From: Chlorophyllum brunneum
Lineage: Eukaryota; Basidiomycota; Agaricomycetes; Agaricales; Agaricaceae
Length of the DNA: 64,000 nucleotides
Reading direction: 5' to 3'
Assembly (NCBI GenBank): GCA_963576785.1
Contig: OY756150.1
Location: 1,116,001-1,180,000 of the forward strand
Below, piece by piece: positions 1 through 12,550 of this stretch; the stretch's first letter is position 1, and each line of letters starts with the position of its first letter. The position numbers and the translations under genes were made by a program. The notes beneath the pieces are model-generated. The model saw only the letters and a list, made by a program, of their open reading frames with translations, made no database searches and was not told the DNA's origin.

Positions 1-361
1 CATAACTCAAGTTTATTCCTCGACCAGGGGAGAGGTGCTGGAGACAGTTCCAAGAGGTCCGTCACATGTGGGATGTCGAAACCGTCTCAGGACTAGCTCG
101 GGACCGAAAATAGACGATAGCCTCGTCAGAGAACCTCATCGCGCGTTTGCACGTGAAAGAGATCAGGGAGTGAATTAGCTGCTCCGAACATATCTTATGG
201 CTCATGCCTACTTCTTGGGTATAGGTATCTATTCAAGTTATGGTTCATCTGGAGCTCTTACCAATTAAACTAATTTTACCTCTTTTATTCAGAGTTCTCG
301 GTCAACAACTCGATGTGGCAGACGGTTGGCATGATGGAATACATAACAGCTCGTCCAATGT
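1..361. other. 3' flank of thaumatin-like gene, no gene seen
   Basis: No open frame or RNA gene could be supported here. It lies downstream of the minus-strand thaumatin-like gene and probably holds its 3' untranslated region. The window edge cuts any gene further left. Confidence 0.5.
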
Positions 362-1657
362 TCAAGGACAAAAAGTCAACGTATAGTCGGCTCCAAGACC
401 GGTGTCACAGATCCAAGGGACCCTGGGTTCGTCAAAAGTGTAGACATATGAATCGGGGCAGTTACCCTTGAAGAAGTCGTAGAAATCAACACCTTAAGAT
501 GACTATGAGAACCCCTTCCAAAAACTCTACTGGTGAACGTACCAGAGGGCGGACAGGTCGCCGGAGTATTGTGACTTCCGGTGCAGCAATTTGGAGAGTC
601 AGCTGATGAGCAGATACATGAATCGATCAGCAATAATACAGCAATAATAGCCGAGTGCCACACTCCAGGACGCACTTGGGTCACCGTCAATGTTAGCAAG
701 GCAAGCACTCTTGCACCCAACAGGGGCCCCTGTCGAGTCGAAAGGGCCTCTTAATTGATCAGGACCTAGTGGGACCTGTTAGTCGAACAGCCATAAGCCG
801 CGAGAGTCGACCTCACAGATGGGTCCAAGATCAACAGGACATTCCGCCGTTGGACAGCCCTGACTGCTTGTGATTCTCATAGGAAGGTTGAAGCCATCGA
901 CAAGTGAAACTGTATCGGCCGTATTGAGTGAACATGCCAAAAAATCAGCAAAAAGCAACGCTAACCATCGTAGAAGTCTCTATTCCCATCGCCCTGAAGA
1001 GTCCATTCAGCAAAGCTAGCGGGGGGGACACCCTGTACAGTCGCTTTAGCACGTAGCGGGTGGTCACTGTTTACCCAGTCAACACTCACAGTTCCTGTAT
1101 GGGGGTCACAGAGAAGGCCCCCGTTGCAGCCACCGTCAAGACACGAGTTTGGTCCTGGATTTGTACTGAAATCGCAGTTTCGACGACCCTATATCCCAAC
1201 CATTCAGTATCCAAACCGGGTTCCAGAGTGAAAATTTACCCAGATCCTTCCCGCCTTCCAGTCATCGGGAACGTTGAAGGTCACCGACGTGCCCGAGGGT
1301 GCTTCCCACCTGACCACAGGTCAATGTGAGTCCTTTGTAATACAGAGTAGTTGATGAATTTACCCTGTGGGTTGGTCTGGGACACTCTTACCGACGCTCA
1401 GGTCGGTGAAGATCTATTCTTTCGTGAGGTTCAGAATAGCTACGTAGACTAGAGCCGTACCGCTGGCCTGAGACAACTCGGTCAGTTTTGTTAGGTCTTG
1501 AGAGAAAATGATACTAACCAGATTGTGAACGAGCAACTATTGGTAACCTGGAGGCAATGAATGTCTGAACATGGCGGTTCCCGACGAGTCCACTCACCGT
1601 GAAGGTACGAGCAGCGGAACCCGACGCGATAGCAACGAGGGTCCAAAAATGTTTCAT
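362..1657 (-). CDS. Thaumatin-like protein, secreted (copy 1)
   Basis: A small secreted cysteine-rich protein of the thaumatin/PR-5-like (GH64-TLP) fold. Fungal members are extracellular, some with beta-glucan binding or hydrolysis; the substrate here is unknown. The start (MKHFWTLVAIASGSAA) is a short signal peptide followed by ARTFTVTNSCSFTIW, the usual mature N-terminus. Splicing about nine exons gives GRRNCDFSTNPGPNSCLDGG, FAEWTLQGDGNRDFYD, SPNCCTGSHNTP and a final ADYTLTFCP before the stop. I count 16 cysteines, the number that forms eight disulfides in this family. The proline-alanine after FTIW is encoded by a 7-nt exon (1461-1467). Copy 2 lies 1.6 kb away on the same strand with the same exon plan, so this is a tandem duplicate. 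It appears intact. Weak points are the small-exon borders. Confidence 0.85.
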
Positions 1658-3234
1658 CGTAAGTCGAACTTAAAGAGGGGGCAGATCCTGGAGAATCTGC
1701 GAGGGGATTCTCTGGTAGCTTTTTATTCCTGAATCCCGATTCAATCATATCTCATGGGGTAATAGCATAATTCTCCAATCAATTTCTTGTCCTCACTCGC
1801 CGGACCTTAAAATATCACCAGCATATGGGCCGCAGTTTTCTGATGCCCATGACAAACCGAGTTGTAGCGTTGAAGTAACCTATTTTTGGCGGCCCCTAGT
1901 CGGTGCGATATATCGCATGCACAATCATCGGCGAGGGCTTCTTGCGAAGCGGCACGCACAGCGCACGCTAGTTCTGTGATATTCTTGGAAAATGGTTGTG
2001 CAAAAGTCGCGGAAATCCGCATTCGCCTTATGGATGCCATGTTGTCGGGGATACGGGACGGAAAAGTAGACCAGCGGCACCCTTTGGACCGATTGAGCCG
2101 CTGTCAATCCAAGCCTAGGTAGAGGCGTAGGCGATCGTTCTGGTGCCTCGAGAAGCGTTACATTCTGTGACGTCTCGACACCATCGTTTTTTCTGCACTT
2201 CGCCCACTTTCGCGTCTAGGTGCTGCAATCTCCTATGTTGATGAATAAACGTGCACTGCCAGAATCACCCCCTTTCTTACTATCGAATTTCATCGGGAAC
2301 GCGCTTTCCGAAGTTGTCGGTCCATCAGCCAGAGCCTTCCTGCCACACATCTGCATTCCTACTGGAGTTTGCATCCCAGTTCCTAGCTGGTAGGCCCAAC
2401 TACCTGCCATGCTCTAGGTCAAGGTTGGATTGAGGCTGGTTGGGGTTTCCTCGAGATGACATGCCTTTATTTTTCTTCCAACCACCGTCGTACCGTGCCA
2501 TTAGTCTGAAATTGTTTCAAACCTTTTGTTGGCGTTAAAATGATACTCCAGACTCACCACTCATTCCAAGAATACGTTTGCTTTATGTGCTGTGGTCATC
2601 GGGAGTCGAATGGACCCTGGAAATTTCCCACACCTGCACTATCTAGCCCCTCAGCACCCTCTAGTCAAATTAACACAGATCATCCCTGACGGTCGTTGTG
2701 TCTAACAGAGCTGTTGCCTAATCACTTATCGTATTGGTACTGGCACTGGACGCAAGCTCTTTGTATCGACCTCCTCGACAAGTAAATCAACCGATGTAGG
2801 AAGCCGAAGAGAAGCTTGGTGAACCCGATCTACTCGTACTATTTATTTTTCGCTCCCTCGACTGATGTTTGGCTTGTCGCACTGGTGGTACTTGGATTGG
2901 CTCTCTCGGTTTCGCATATTGTCTACACTGTACACTGGTGACTCTCGGGAAACCTTTGCACCACCAGTCATGTCCGACATCCCATTCTCGTAACCGACCA
3001 TGGTATTCCCGGATTGTGCTGTATCAAGCCGGACCAAACCGTATTCGCCAAGATCTCATTCTTTGAGGGATGGATCAGGGGTTGTAAGCTGGCGAACTTT
3101 GACAGCACAATTGTCCATGCAGTGGGGGGAGGTGGAATATGCTCGGGTGAATTGACATATATAATTTCAGAGTACTATGACGCTCTGACATAGAGGGACG
3201 ACTACAGGATTGCTATCCCTCAGGGTCAAGTCTC
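1658..3234. other. Intergenic between tandem thaumatin-like genes
   Basis: About 1.6 kb separates the two thaumatin-like genes and should contain the copy 1 promoter and copy 2 terminator. Only short open stretches (under 80 codons) occur on both strands. None shows a domain or signal peptide I recognise, and I saw no repeat or mobile element. Confidence 0.5.
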
Positions 3235-4551
3235 TCAAGGGCAGAATGTGAGGGTATAATCAGCGTTGAGGCCAGAGTCGCAAGTCCAGAGTGCTGTACC
3301 ACTGGACTCATCGAAGGCATATGCATAGGAATTCGGGCAGTTACTCTTGAAGTACGAGTAGAATGCGACACCTAAAGGAGAGCGATGGCATGAGCCAAGT
3401 GGGAATCTGAAGTCCGTACATTTACTCACCGGACGACGGGCAAGTTTGCGGTGTGTTATGGGATCCCGAGCAGCAATTGGGTGAGTTGGCTGTTGGATGA
3501 ATTATAATTAGGAATTCTGGACGACCAACAACTTGTTAACACGATTTAACTTACATTGATTTCCATCCAGGTTTGCAACACAGGCACTCTTGCAGCCAAC
3601 CGGGAAACCGGTGCTGTCGAAAGGCCCCTTGAGTTGCGATGGGCCTAAAAATTCTTAGTTTCGTTTTATGGGACAACTGAGTGCCTACTTACAATTTGGG
3701 CCCAAGTCGACGGGGCAGTCTGCAACATGACATCCTACATTGTTGGAGATCCTCATAGGCAAGTTGTATCCGTCCACCAGCGAGACTAAAACGACGATTA
3801 GCTGATTCCTCTGGGAAGGGCGATGTCATACCATCGTAGAAGTCACGGTTTCCATCTCCTTGCAAGGTCCATTCGGCTACAGTGGCCGGAGGAACACCCT
3901 GAGTGCATTGTCGGTGTCAACCTGTGCTCACCCGGGCCAAGCCAATGTGACGTACAGTGCCAGTGTGAGGATCACACAACAAACCACCATTGCATCCTCC
4001 ATCGAGGCAAGAATTTGGACCAGGGTTGCTGGAGAAGTTGCAGTTACGACGTCCCTGCACCAGAATGAGTGTTCGTGAAAATGCGCATAGGCTGCCACAG
4101 GACTGACCCAGATTCTTCCGGCCTTCCAATTGTCTGGTACACTAAAGCTGACGCTAGTAAACGCAGGGGCCTCCCATCTTACTGATATTAGTCAAGCTCC
4201 TCCCCGAACGGAAACCTATGGCTCACCCGGTCGCAAAGTTAGGTACATTCGGGGCAACGTTCAAGTCCGTGAACATCTAATCATAGCACAATGTTAGGAC
4301 GATGTTTTACGCCAGGGGTTCCGGACATACGGCGGGCCTATATAACAGAATCAATCAAACGTCGGAAATGAAATAAGGAACCGGATCCTCACCAAATTGT
4401 GAAGGGGCATGCATTAAAGACCTGAAATAGTAATGCGGATAAAAACGTCAGTTTCTACCACCCCTAATCCAGAAAAAAAACATACAGTAAAGGTTCGAGC
4501 TGACGCGGTCGTCAGCAAGCCCAGAACGTTAGCAAGAAAGAAGGATTTCAT
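3235..4551 (-). CDS. Thaumatin-like protein, secreted (copy 2)
   Basis: Paralogue of the gene at 362-1657 with the same fold and role. It starts with a clear signal peptide (MKSFFLANVLGLLTTASA) followed by RTFTVFNACPFTIW. Spliced exons then read MFTDLNVAPNVPNF, WEAPAFTSVSFSVPDNWKAG, GRRNCNFSSNPGPNSCLDGG, VAEWTLQGDGNRDFYD, RISNNVGCHVADCPVDLG, SPNCCSGSHNTPQTCPSSG and a final ADYTLTFCP. Sixteen cysteines are present. A 7-nt exon (4331-4337) supplies the Pro-Ala after the tryptophan, at the same place as in copy 1. One acceptor uses an AAG (before WEAPAF) instead of the nearer CAG, because only it keeps the frame. The gene appears intact. Known fungal homologues are cell-wall associated; a glucan target is inference. 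Confidence 0.87.
4331..4337 (-). other. 7-nt microexon of thaumatin-like copy 2
   Basis: Seven bases (GCCCGCC on the minus strand) lie between an AG acceptor and a GTATGT donor. Joined to TG from the previous exon they complete Trp-Pro-Ala, which is conserved in thaumatin-like proteins. The other copy has the equivalent 7-nt exon at 1461-1467. Confidence 0.75.
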
Positions 4552-5374
4552 GGTCAGTTCTGTTCGAGAGCAACAATTGGTCAAAGGCTGAAGGTGGAAT
4601 TCAGTCGAACATTTCTTTTTTGTCGGAGGCCAGTATTTATTCGAATTGGGGCCAAGATATTCTTAGACACAAGTTGGAATAGAATCGCTCCTCTGATGGA
4701 AAATGCGGCCGCTGAGTGAGTTTTCGGATAACGTCTCAATACTCTCATGATGGAAATCAGCTCCACACGCCGAACAGTTCAAATGGGACAGGAACACAGG
4801 CGGTGCTCTGGTTCTGTCCATCTTTCAATGCTTAGAATCAACAGATATTCCCATAAATCAGTATGGTAGCTACCCACCACCATATGCTCCACCTGTGATC
4901 ACGAGGGTTTGGGAGGTAAAGAAGCGACCGAGGCTCATGGACCCGCTGCACGGGTTTCGCCCTTTTGAATCTTTGACGGAACAGAGTAACGGTGAGCGTG
5001 CCACATAACATATCATGAGAACGCCACATACCTCTGCTTCGTGGTATCCGAAACTCAGCCCAACGAGTGCGAGAGCACACACCACACCCGAGCGGGGCGC
5101 TGGGGGCCGTGGAAAAGATATCATTGATTGAAATAGGACTCGTTAATAACAAGATCGTGCTCATATTGTCTTGTAGTATGATAATAGGGGTACACTAGAT
5201 GTCCGTGCATGAACAGAAGATTATGAATCCTATCGACGGCATGACCGCCAGGGTAGTAGACAGGAAGGGCGGAGAAAGTGTGTCCATGAATAAGGGAATG
5301 GTCCAACCGGGTGATAAAGGTAATTATATAATCGTGAAACATGGGGAACAGTCTATAGGGTCATAAAATTGTCT
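4552..5374. other. Intergenic, thaumatin-like promoter and FKS1 3' flank
   Basis: About 820 bases lie between the start of thaumatin-like copy 2 and the stop of FKS1, both on the minus strand. Short open stretches (up to 108 codons) on the minus strand have no recognisable domain. I take the region as FKS1 3' UTR plus the thaumatin-like gene promoter. Confidence 0.5.
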
Positions 5375-8300
5375 TCAAAGCTGTTGACAGAAAGCGCAGT
5401 TGATCTTCATGCTCGTATGCAGGGCAGCAGCTGTGAAAAAATGTAAAGTAAATATGTGAATAGGGATCAAAGAGAGCACAGTAACTCACGGATGGCGATA
5501 AGGATGATGAATACGCCAATGACAAGCACGTAGAAAATGCCGTATTTGATGACTATCCAGCGACGCTGTCTCTTCTGTTTGTTGGTATATACGGGCGCAC
5601 GAATTTGTTTCGAGGGGCGTAACCAGACTAGGAAACCGAAAATAGTCACATCAGTAAAACCATACGAAAACCGGGGGAAAGAACTCGGACATACACAAAA
5701 TCGTCGCGTGGAAACGATCAAAGTAAGGTATCAAAATCGGGGGCGTGAGCATGAACAACAGCATATGCCCCAAAATTAGGTCAGAGCTCCACAGCGAAAG
5801 TTCAATGATCTTGACGATGAACTCTCTTGCGGGTTGTGACATCACATGGGCGCCCAATCCGCGGCCATACCATCTGCCCGTCCACCACGCGCGGTTCGTC
5901 TCGTCATGCTTGAATTCGCGGGAAAGGAAGACAGAAATCAGGATCTTGTGGATGGCCCTCTGAATGAAAATAACAGCAATAAGGCCGAGAACCGCATGTG
6001 AAGCGTCCCATGACTCCAGGAACCACTATTTGTAGTAAGACGACACCAGTCAGCAACAAATCAAGTCTAACTTTTCAATCACTCACCAAGAACTCGAAGA
6101 ACCCAACCATGCCGATAGTTCCGAGCGCATGTGCGATGAACGCAATGGTCGATCCAAATTTGGGGAACACGGGATCGAGCATCGGTCCGAGGAAGATAGA
6201 GAAAATGAACAATGTGAGTAATACTGCTGCGTTCCAGACAATGGGACCCAGGGAAATAACAGCGATACGGATGAGTGGGCTTGGAGGGAACTGGCCATTC
6301 TGGTCGCGGAAGGACTTGACAAACATATACGCAATGATGAAGAGGATGGCCATGCAGATAGGGAATATAACTTCCGACCAGATGACAGCCCTCCATCCAG
6401 CCCGTGGAACATCACCCGAAAGCTTTTCTGAAGGATGACCAAGTTTCTTCTTCTTGTATCCAGTAATCATCGTGCGCGATAAACGGCAGTAGCCGATCCA
6501 CGAGTTGTTGTGGGAGCGCGAATTGCCACGGCACATCCATCGCAAGAACTCACTGACCATAGCAGGTTCATCAGTAAAAACCCCTCAACGACGATGGGAA
6601 ACAACTCACCGATAATCAATGATAAAATCAGAGAACACAAATTGATGAGGGTTGAACAAGAACGGTGCAACACAAAGTGCCACGATTGAGATCCAGAAAT
6701 AGATGAGCCAAGGTGTCCAGAGCGATAATGTCACATAAAGCAACATAATCAACGTCCTCATCCCGAGATAAATGCTCGGCCCAGCGAATCGCGAGAACAA
6801 AATGCTGAAATAGATCCTCGTAGTCGCGAAGCCACGTCCAGTAGCAATGTATCTAGCTCCTCCGAATGTCAAGTTGCTCAGGATTGAGTGCGTGTAGATC
6901 TGGGTGGAAAAGACCTCGAAAACGGGTGCTAGGGAACCGAATTGTTTCGCAAGGCGGAAAATGGCTTTCCAAGTACCGCGCTCGACGAGTTCTGCACACT
7001 ACATCAATAAATGCTCAAAAATGTCGCTAGGAAGAAACACACCTTGCAAGAAAAGAGGCAAGAACGAGATCATGAACACCAAAAAGATACTGATGATACA
7101 ACGAATGATCCAGTCAAAGACGGGGACAAGGTTGTAACAACCCTGCTGTCCACCAATCATTTGACCGGAAGGTGTGTATTTACAGATCATGAGTTGTGAC
7201 TTGAGAGTACCTAGGAAGACCACTTGATAATACGGTCAGTCGCGTTTCAGACCCAAATATGTAAAGGACTTACTGGTAACAACGAAGGTCTGGACGGACA
7301 GAATAACCAACATATTATGGATATGGAATCCAGGATGGCCATAATAGAACGTCAAGAACCGGTCGATGGGTAATTGCGTCCCAAGGTAATAGTACTCCCG
7401 ACTCAACATCTGCTCACCCATACCCGTCCCAATCTTAGTCTGGAAATTCAAAATCGTACCAAACCCAAGATCACGACCTTTGCCACACTGATAATACTCC
7501 GTATGTTTGATCCTCCCACCTCTCCCAAACGCATTCATACCCGCGTAGATATCCTCGTTCAGATGCAAACCCTTTTGCGCTTTGGATACACCTCCCCGAG
7601 TGGTCATGTACAACCCGTTCAAGAAATCCGGATGACCGTAATGCAACTTTCCCCCAATCCAAGCCATAGACCTAGCAGCGAGTGTACCGAAGGTTTGTTC
7701 CTTGCCCGCGGCCAAATCTCCCAAAATACCAATATTCTCCGAAAAGATATACTCGCGAGCGCCAACAATAGCCACAGGTGGTCTCTTGAAATCCTTATGA
7801 CCCCACTGTTGATATGGACTCTGATTCGGCATACTATACTCTTCAAACTCTCCCAACACGTTCCGAATTTTCAAACACTCCTCGAGGTAGTTATCTTGAT
7901 TCGCGTCGATGAGCTGCAAATACTCTCCTCGATAGAAGATGAGAGCATGATTCTGATTATCGGATTTTCCATCACCAAGAATTGGGTTTCCAGGGAGCTC
8001 GATACGGAATTTGGGTCGTCTACGACCAGTCTCGGGAACGAATTCGGAATGACCATCGATGAGCGCAGAGAAGATCCTAGGGTCTCCACCTTCCTTACGT
8101 GGCGGCTCCTCCTCCAGATATGCAATTTGCAAATCCGGGTACGCGCGCAACAAAAACTCGGCATTCTCATGTTCTTCCTTGTTGAACTTGGAGTAACGCT
8201 GCATCGAGACCAAAAACTTGAACTTGCGACGCGCCATCCTCTCCAGCTCTTGTTCCAACTTGTCCGTATTCCCACCAAACATCTGTACAACCTCTGGGTT

Positions 8301-11300
8301 CTCGACACGATGAAGCAGTTTGATCGCCTTGGAGTAGTTCATCATACCAGAAACGGTGCGGTAAAGTGTCTGAGCACGCAGAGAAGCCCAGATACGCGTA
8401 CGGAGGGTAAACTCTGGCGCGGCGCTCTTGAACCCGATAAAGTAGAACGGCAAATCATCAACCTTCGATCCACCCTTTTCGTCATGTGCAAATGGATTGT
8501 TGCCATTAAACATTGCAGACTCTTCCGCCAAAATCTTCGTATCCTTCACGAAATTCTCCCACTCAATCGGATGCAGCTGCTTGAGGTATTCGAGGAGTGT
8601 AACGCGGGTGTTCTGATCTTCCTCACGAATGATCTCGCGAAGCGAAAGTAGAGTCTAAAATGCACACATCAAGCATCAGTAAACCAGGTGCTTCCAGAAG
8701 CCAGAAGGAAAAGGAGAGAGAAAGGAGGGTTAGGAGGAATGTAAGCGCACCTTCTCGCTATAGTGAGGCGTTAAGACCGTGAACGTCGGCATAGCATGGA
8801 CAGGAAGGGGTTCGGGGATGGCGGTAGTCAAGGACTGCGCGAAGAACGAAATTCGGCGTTCGGCCTCGCTTCCAGGAGGGAAGAATTCCGCGTTGACTCC
8901 CTTGTCACCTTGGGAAATGAAGAAGGCTGGTGCTCGTAAACTACGACGACCGGCCGCACCTGTATCTACTTGGTGATACAGTAGATTCTGGACGTGGTTG
9001 ATCGAAAGAAGATGCTCTCGATACATGGAGATGATGATGGCATTCCAAATTTGTGAGACCAAGACCTACGAAGCGACAATGAGTAAGAGAGGTTATGGAG
9101 GGGAGTAGTTCGGAGATGAAAGCTGACTTTGGGCTTGTATTTGACCTCCATATCTTGCGTAGCCAACAACTTGGCGTAAATCCTCTTTGGCAACCGGGTA
9201 TAAATATCCTTCCAAGGGGTCCAAATGGAAAGTCCAAGGGTAAACGATCTTGCAATACTGAATACGGTGTTCCAAATGATATACCAGAGGAAAGTATCCA
9301 AGAAGAAAAGGATCAAATCCATGAAGAACATGATCGTCAATGTGAATGCTGCCTGGTTGGTGCAGAGGGCGTTGCCGAAGAACCTATCATGGCATCCTTG
9401 CACTTTCATGCCGACCATGACTGCAATCGGACCACTGAATGACAGTGTGAGGTAGAAGTAAGATTCAGCGAATTTGCATCCAAAGACGAGGATCCAGAGT
9501 GCGATTGAACCAAGACGGTTTGGTTTGTCCAAAGAGGGGTAACTGGCAGTGAAAGTTTGACTTGCGAGGTACTTGCGCGACTTTCCGGCCACACGGTCGC
9601 CGAACATACGGCCGGAAGGCATGACGGCAAAGAGAACCGTGGCAACGACCGAAATGAAGAATTGGACAATACCCAAAATGAGGGCAAGCGAACCGCCGCC
9701 TCCGTTATGTTCGGCAATGGCGACGTAGAAGGTAGGACCGCAGGTTAGGGCGAGTGTGATGAGCAAGAAAATAAGTCGACGGGTGAGGTGAGAAGTGTTA
9801 TTCCAGGTGGTAGGGATGTAAGAAAATTCGGCAAGGGTAGCGAGAATCATGATGACAGTGGCGACAGCTCCTCCGAGGGCGGTGGCACTCCAGGTCATAG
9901 CAGCGGATCCACCGTCCGGACGGTAGATCCTGGGTGCGTTGAAAGCAGTATAGAAGAAAAACATAGCGATGTGGATGACCCATATCCGATTGAAATTGAC
10001 TAGAAGATGACCAAACGACCGTTTCTCATAGTAGGTCTTGAAGAAGGCACGATCCCAGTCAATTTCGTGGAATCTCATAAACCGCTGTGAGGGCGAAAGG
10101 TCCACCAATCGAGTCTTTTGGACAAAATTAGAACTGGGGCGAAAATCAAAGCATGTGGTAAACATACTTTATTCCTGAGTATAATCCGTGCAATACCCTC
10201 GGGATACCAAAAGAGCTGATTAACATCATCATAGCCGATGATATCTTCGTGATCCCTCTCCCTTCTCACGAATTTCCCATCAACAACCTCGTAGCCTTGA
10301 TCCCGCACGAAACGATACAGCGGCTTGATGACAGAGCGTAAATATAGACCTTCGGGTACAGGATCAATGCGGTTTTGACATTCAGGAGAGCGGTAATAAT
10401 CGTCGGCGCATTTGAAGATGAAGCACAAACACTCGGGCACGAACCGCACCTGCGCTGCTTCGCCCCAGCAAAGCAAGTATAGTGCAATTTGCCGAAGTCG
10501 GTCGTATTGGCTCATGTTGTTCATGGCCTGTCTCCACCGCTCCAACGCGGAATTCAACGACTTTTCACTTGAGCCTTTTTTCCCGCGCTTTGATTTTAGT
10601 CTGTTGAGACCTGGATTCTGAGTCTGGCCGACAGCGTCATCAAGGTCCAGTTGTGCAGCAAAGTACCATTTTCGATAGTTGGCGTTGTGGCCACCGATGT
10701 AGTCGGCATGTAGGGATATGAGGGCGTTATTGGGCGGCATCCTAGACGCTCGACTGTCGAGGAGCTGCATGAGAAAATCGAACTGCGGGTTGTGGAGTGT
10801 CAGTTTGATGGTCACTCAGAGCACAATGGACACCACACAAGAACTATCGATAGCACCACTGTGAAGCGCCGGTGAAATGAAAATAGAGCGAATAGGGCGC
10901 ATGCCAAGAGGTCACGCAAGAGACCAGGCAAGTTGGACAAACTCACCATATTTCGCATGGAATCCCTCTGGAAACCAAACTTTTGCGTAAGGTCCAAAAA
11001 GATGTCCTCGATTTCTTCCTTTGAAAGTGGAATGTTGTTCTCCGGCACCCATGCCGGATAGGCGTCACGCGAGCCGTGGGGCACTCCTGTATCCAAAAAG
11101 GTGGGCGTTGAGGTCTCTGGATAGGGCATGCGACCGACGGGTGGGCCTAAGGATTCGGATGAGGGGGCATTGTATCGCTGGTAGATGTCGCCATCCGAGT
11201 CTGTGTCTTGTGGAGCTACATTGGATTACGAGAATCGGATTAGAGGCAGTGTTGAATGCGAGCAAAGGCAGGTAACTCACGATACATGTCGTATGCAGTG

Positions 11301-11527
11301 TTGTTGTCGTAGTAAACTGGTTCGTTTACTGCAGGACTGCTGCCATCCGAGGCATAAGTTTCGCGATAGCCGTCCCTGCGGGTGTAGTCTATGTCGGACT
11401 CAGTGTCATAGTAGCCCCGCCTGCCGTGGGCGTGCGCTGAAGAAAAAGGATCATTTGAATGAGTGTCGGCAGAGGGGGAGGGGGAGGGATAGCCCTCCTG
11501 GCTTGTGGGCCCAGGACGGGCAGGCAT
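5375..11527 (-). CDS. FKS1: 1,3-beta-glucan synthase catalytic subunit (GT48)
   Basis: Plasma-membrane enzyme that polymerises UDP-glucose into cell-wall 1,3-beta-glucan, normally with a Rho1 GTPase subunit. About 1,800 residues are encoded in about a dozen exons. Order: a Tyr/Ser/Asp-rich cytosolic N-terminus; the FKS1 N-terminal domain ([35 protein letters not shown]); a first membrane block; a large cytosolic GT48 domain ([80 protein letters not shown]); and a second membrane block. The last exon, in my reading, ends [10 protein letters not shown]. The start is uncertain: ATG at 11527 ([14 protein letters not shown]) fits the family's N-terminus, but an in-frame ATG lies at 11614. All the usual GT48 blocks are present and no frame break was seen. 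It is divergent from SOD2. Confidence 0.93.
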
Positions 11528-12550
11528 TGGTGGTGGATGAGAGAAGATGGGAGATGCTTCCACAGCAGGGTGGCTGCCCAACCAACCGTCTGCCAAACGT
11601 GGGAACTCCTCCATACACGGCCACCGGACTCACTTCGGTCGGCCATCCCCGTCTCCAGCAACTCGCCCGTCCACCATCGACTACGGATGTCACGCTCAGA
11701 CACCCAACCCCGTGCACCGCCCTCCGTCGCCATCGCCAACCACTCCGCACACTTCTGCCCGCTTCCACACTTCTGTCCTATTTTAGTGTTCTCTACCCAA
11801 CCAGAGCTCACCCATTCGGTCCTGTGCCTCCACACAGCGTGCATACCTGCCCTCCAAAGTTACCACCGGACCATGCCGGGCACGCCCACTGCACCGGCTA
11901 TATCGAATTTTCTCTTCGCTCTCCGCCCGCACCAGCCGCACTATACGCTGTTCTGCGGTTCGAAAAGCCCGAATCTTGATTTTCACAACAACCGTGAGAA
12001 TGTGAACAGAAACCGTTTTCCGCCACATCATAAATACAATCTATTTTTGAAAACCCGTTCTTCTCGAAATATATCCACTTTCGAATCCAATGGTAGGAAC
12101 ACACAAGTCGTAGAAGTACCTACTGCCATGTCATCATATCACGCAGAAAGCGCGCCTAATTAACTTTGTGCGTGGAGGTTACGTCGAGGACACACTGTAC
12201 ACACTTCTCAAACTTGGCATGTGCCGACTCACCACGGCCACATGGAGCCAACGCAGCTAACTTGCTTTGTACAACACCTTATTGTTTCCGGGCGTCTTTC
12301 AGAAGGACAAAGTTGTTCAGCTTCCCTACCCACTTATCTGACGCTTAAGTAGCGCTCGAGTCTAACCCGAAAAAACCCTGAAGTGTGTTTCGGAATAGTT
12401 CTTCCAAAAGCTTCAGTCAAGCATGGACAAACAAACCTCATCACCAATGACGAATATCGGGTGTCCTCGTAATTAAACACCAACTGGTATGTGCGCTACT
12501 ACAATCTCTCAAAGAACCAGCTAACAATCTCGACTAGCTTTAGATACAAC
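11528..12550. promoter_or_regulatory. Divergent promoter region FKS1 / SOD2
   Basis: About 1 kb separates the start codons of the minus-strand FKS1 and plus-strand SOD2, so both promoters and 5' leaders must lie here. Long open frames occur (up to 264 codons on the plus strand, overlapping the FKS1 5' end). They are C-rich, low in conserved content and partly antisense to FKS1 coding sequence. I could not assign a specific binding site with confidence. Confidence 0.45.

Noticed and set aside
7374..8651. 425-codon open frame on the plus strand
   Set aside because: It is antisense to the most conserved GT48 part of FKS1; its sequence has no domain and follows from codon bias of the real gene.
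11185..11979. 264-codon plus-strand open frame between FKS1 and SOD2
   Set aside because: Its first part is antisense to FKS1 exon 1 and the rest is Pro/Cys/Arg-rich promoter sequence without a recognisable fold.
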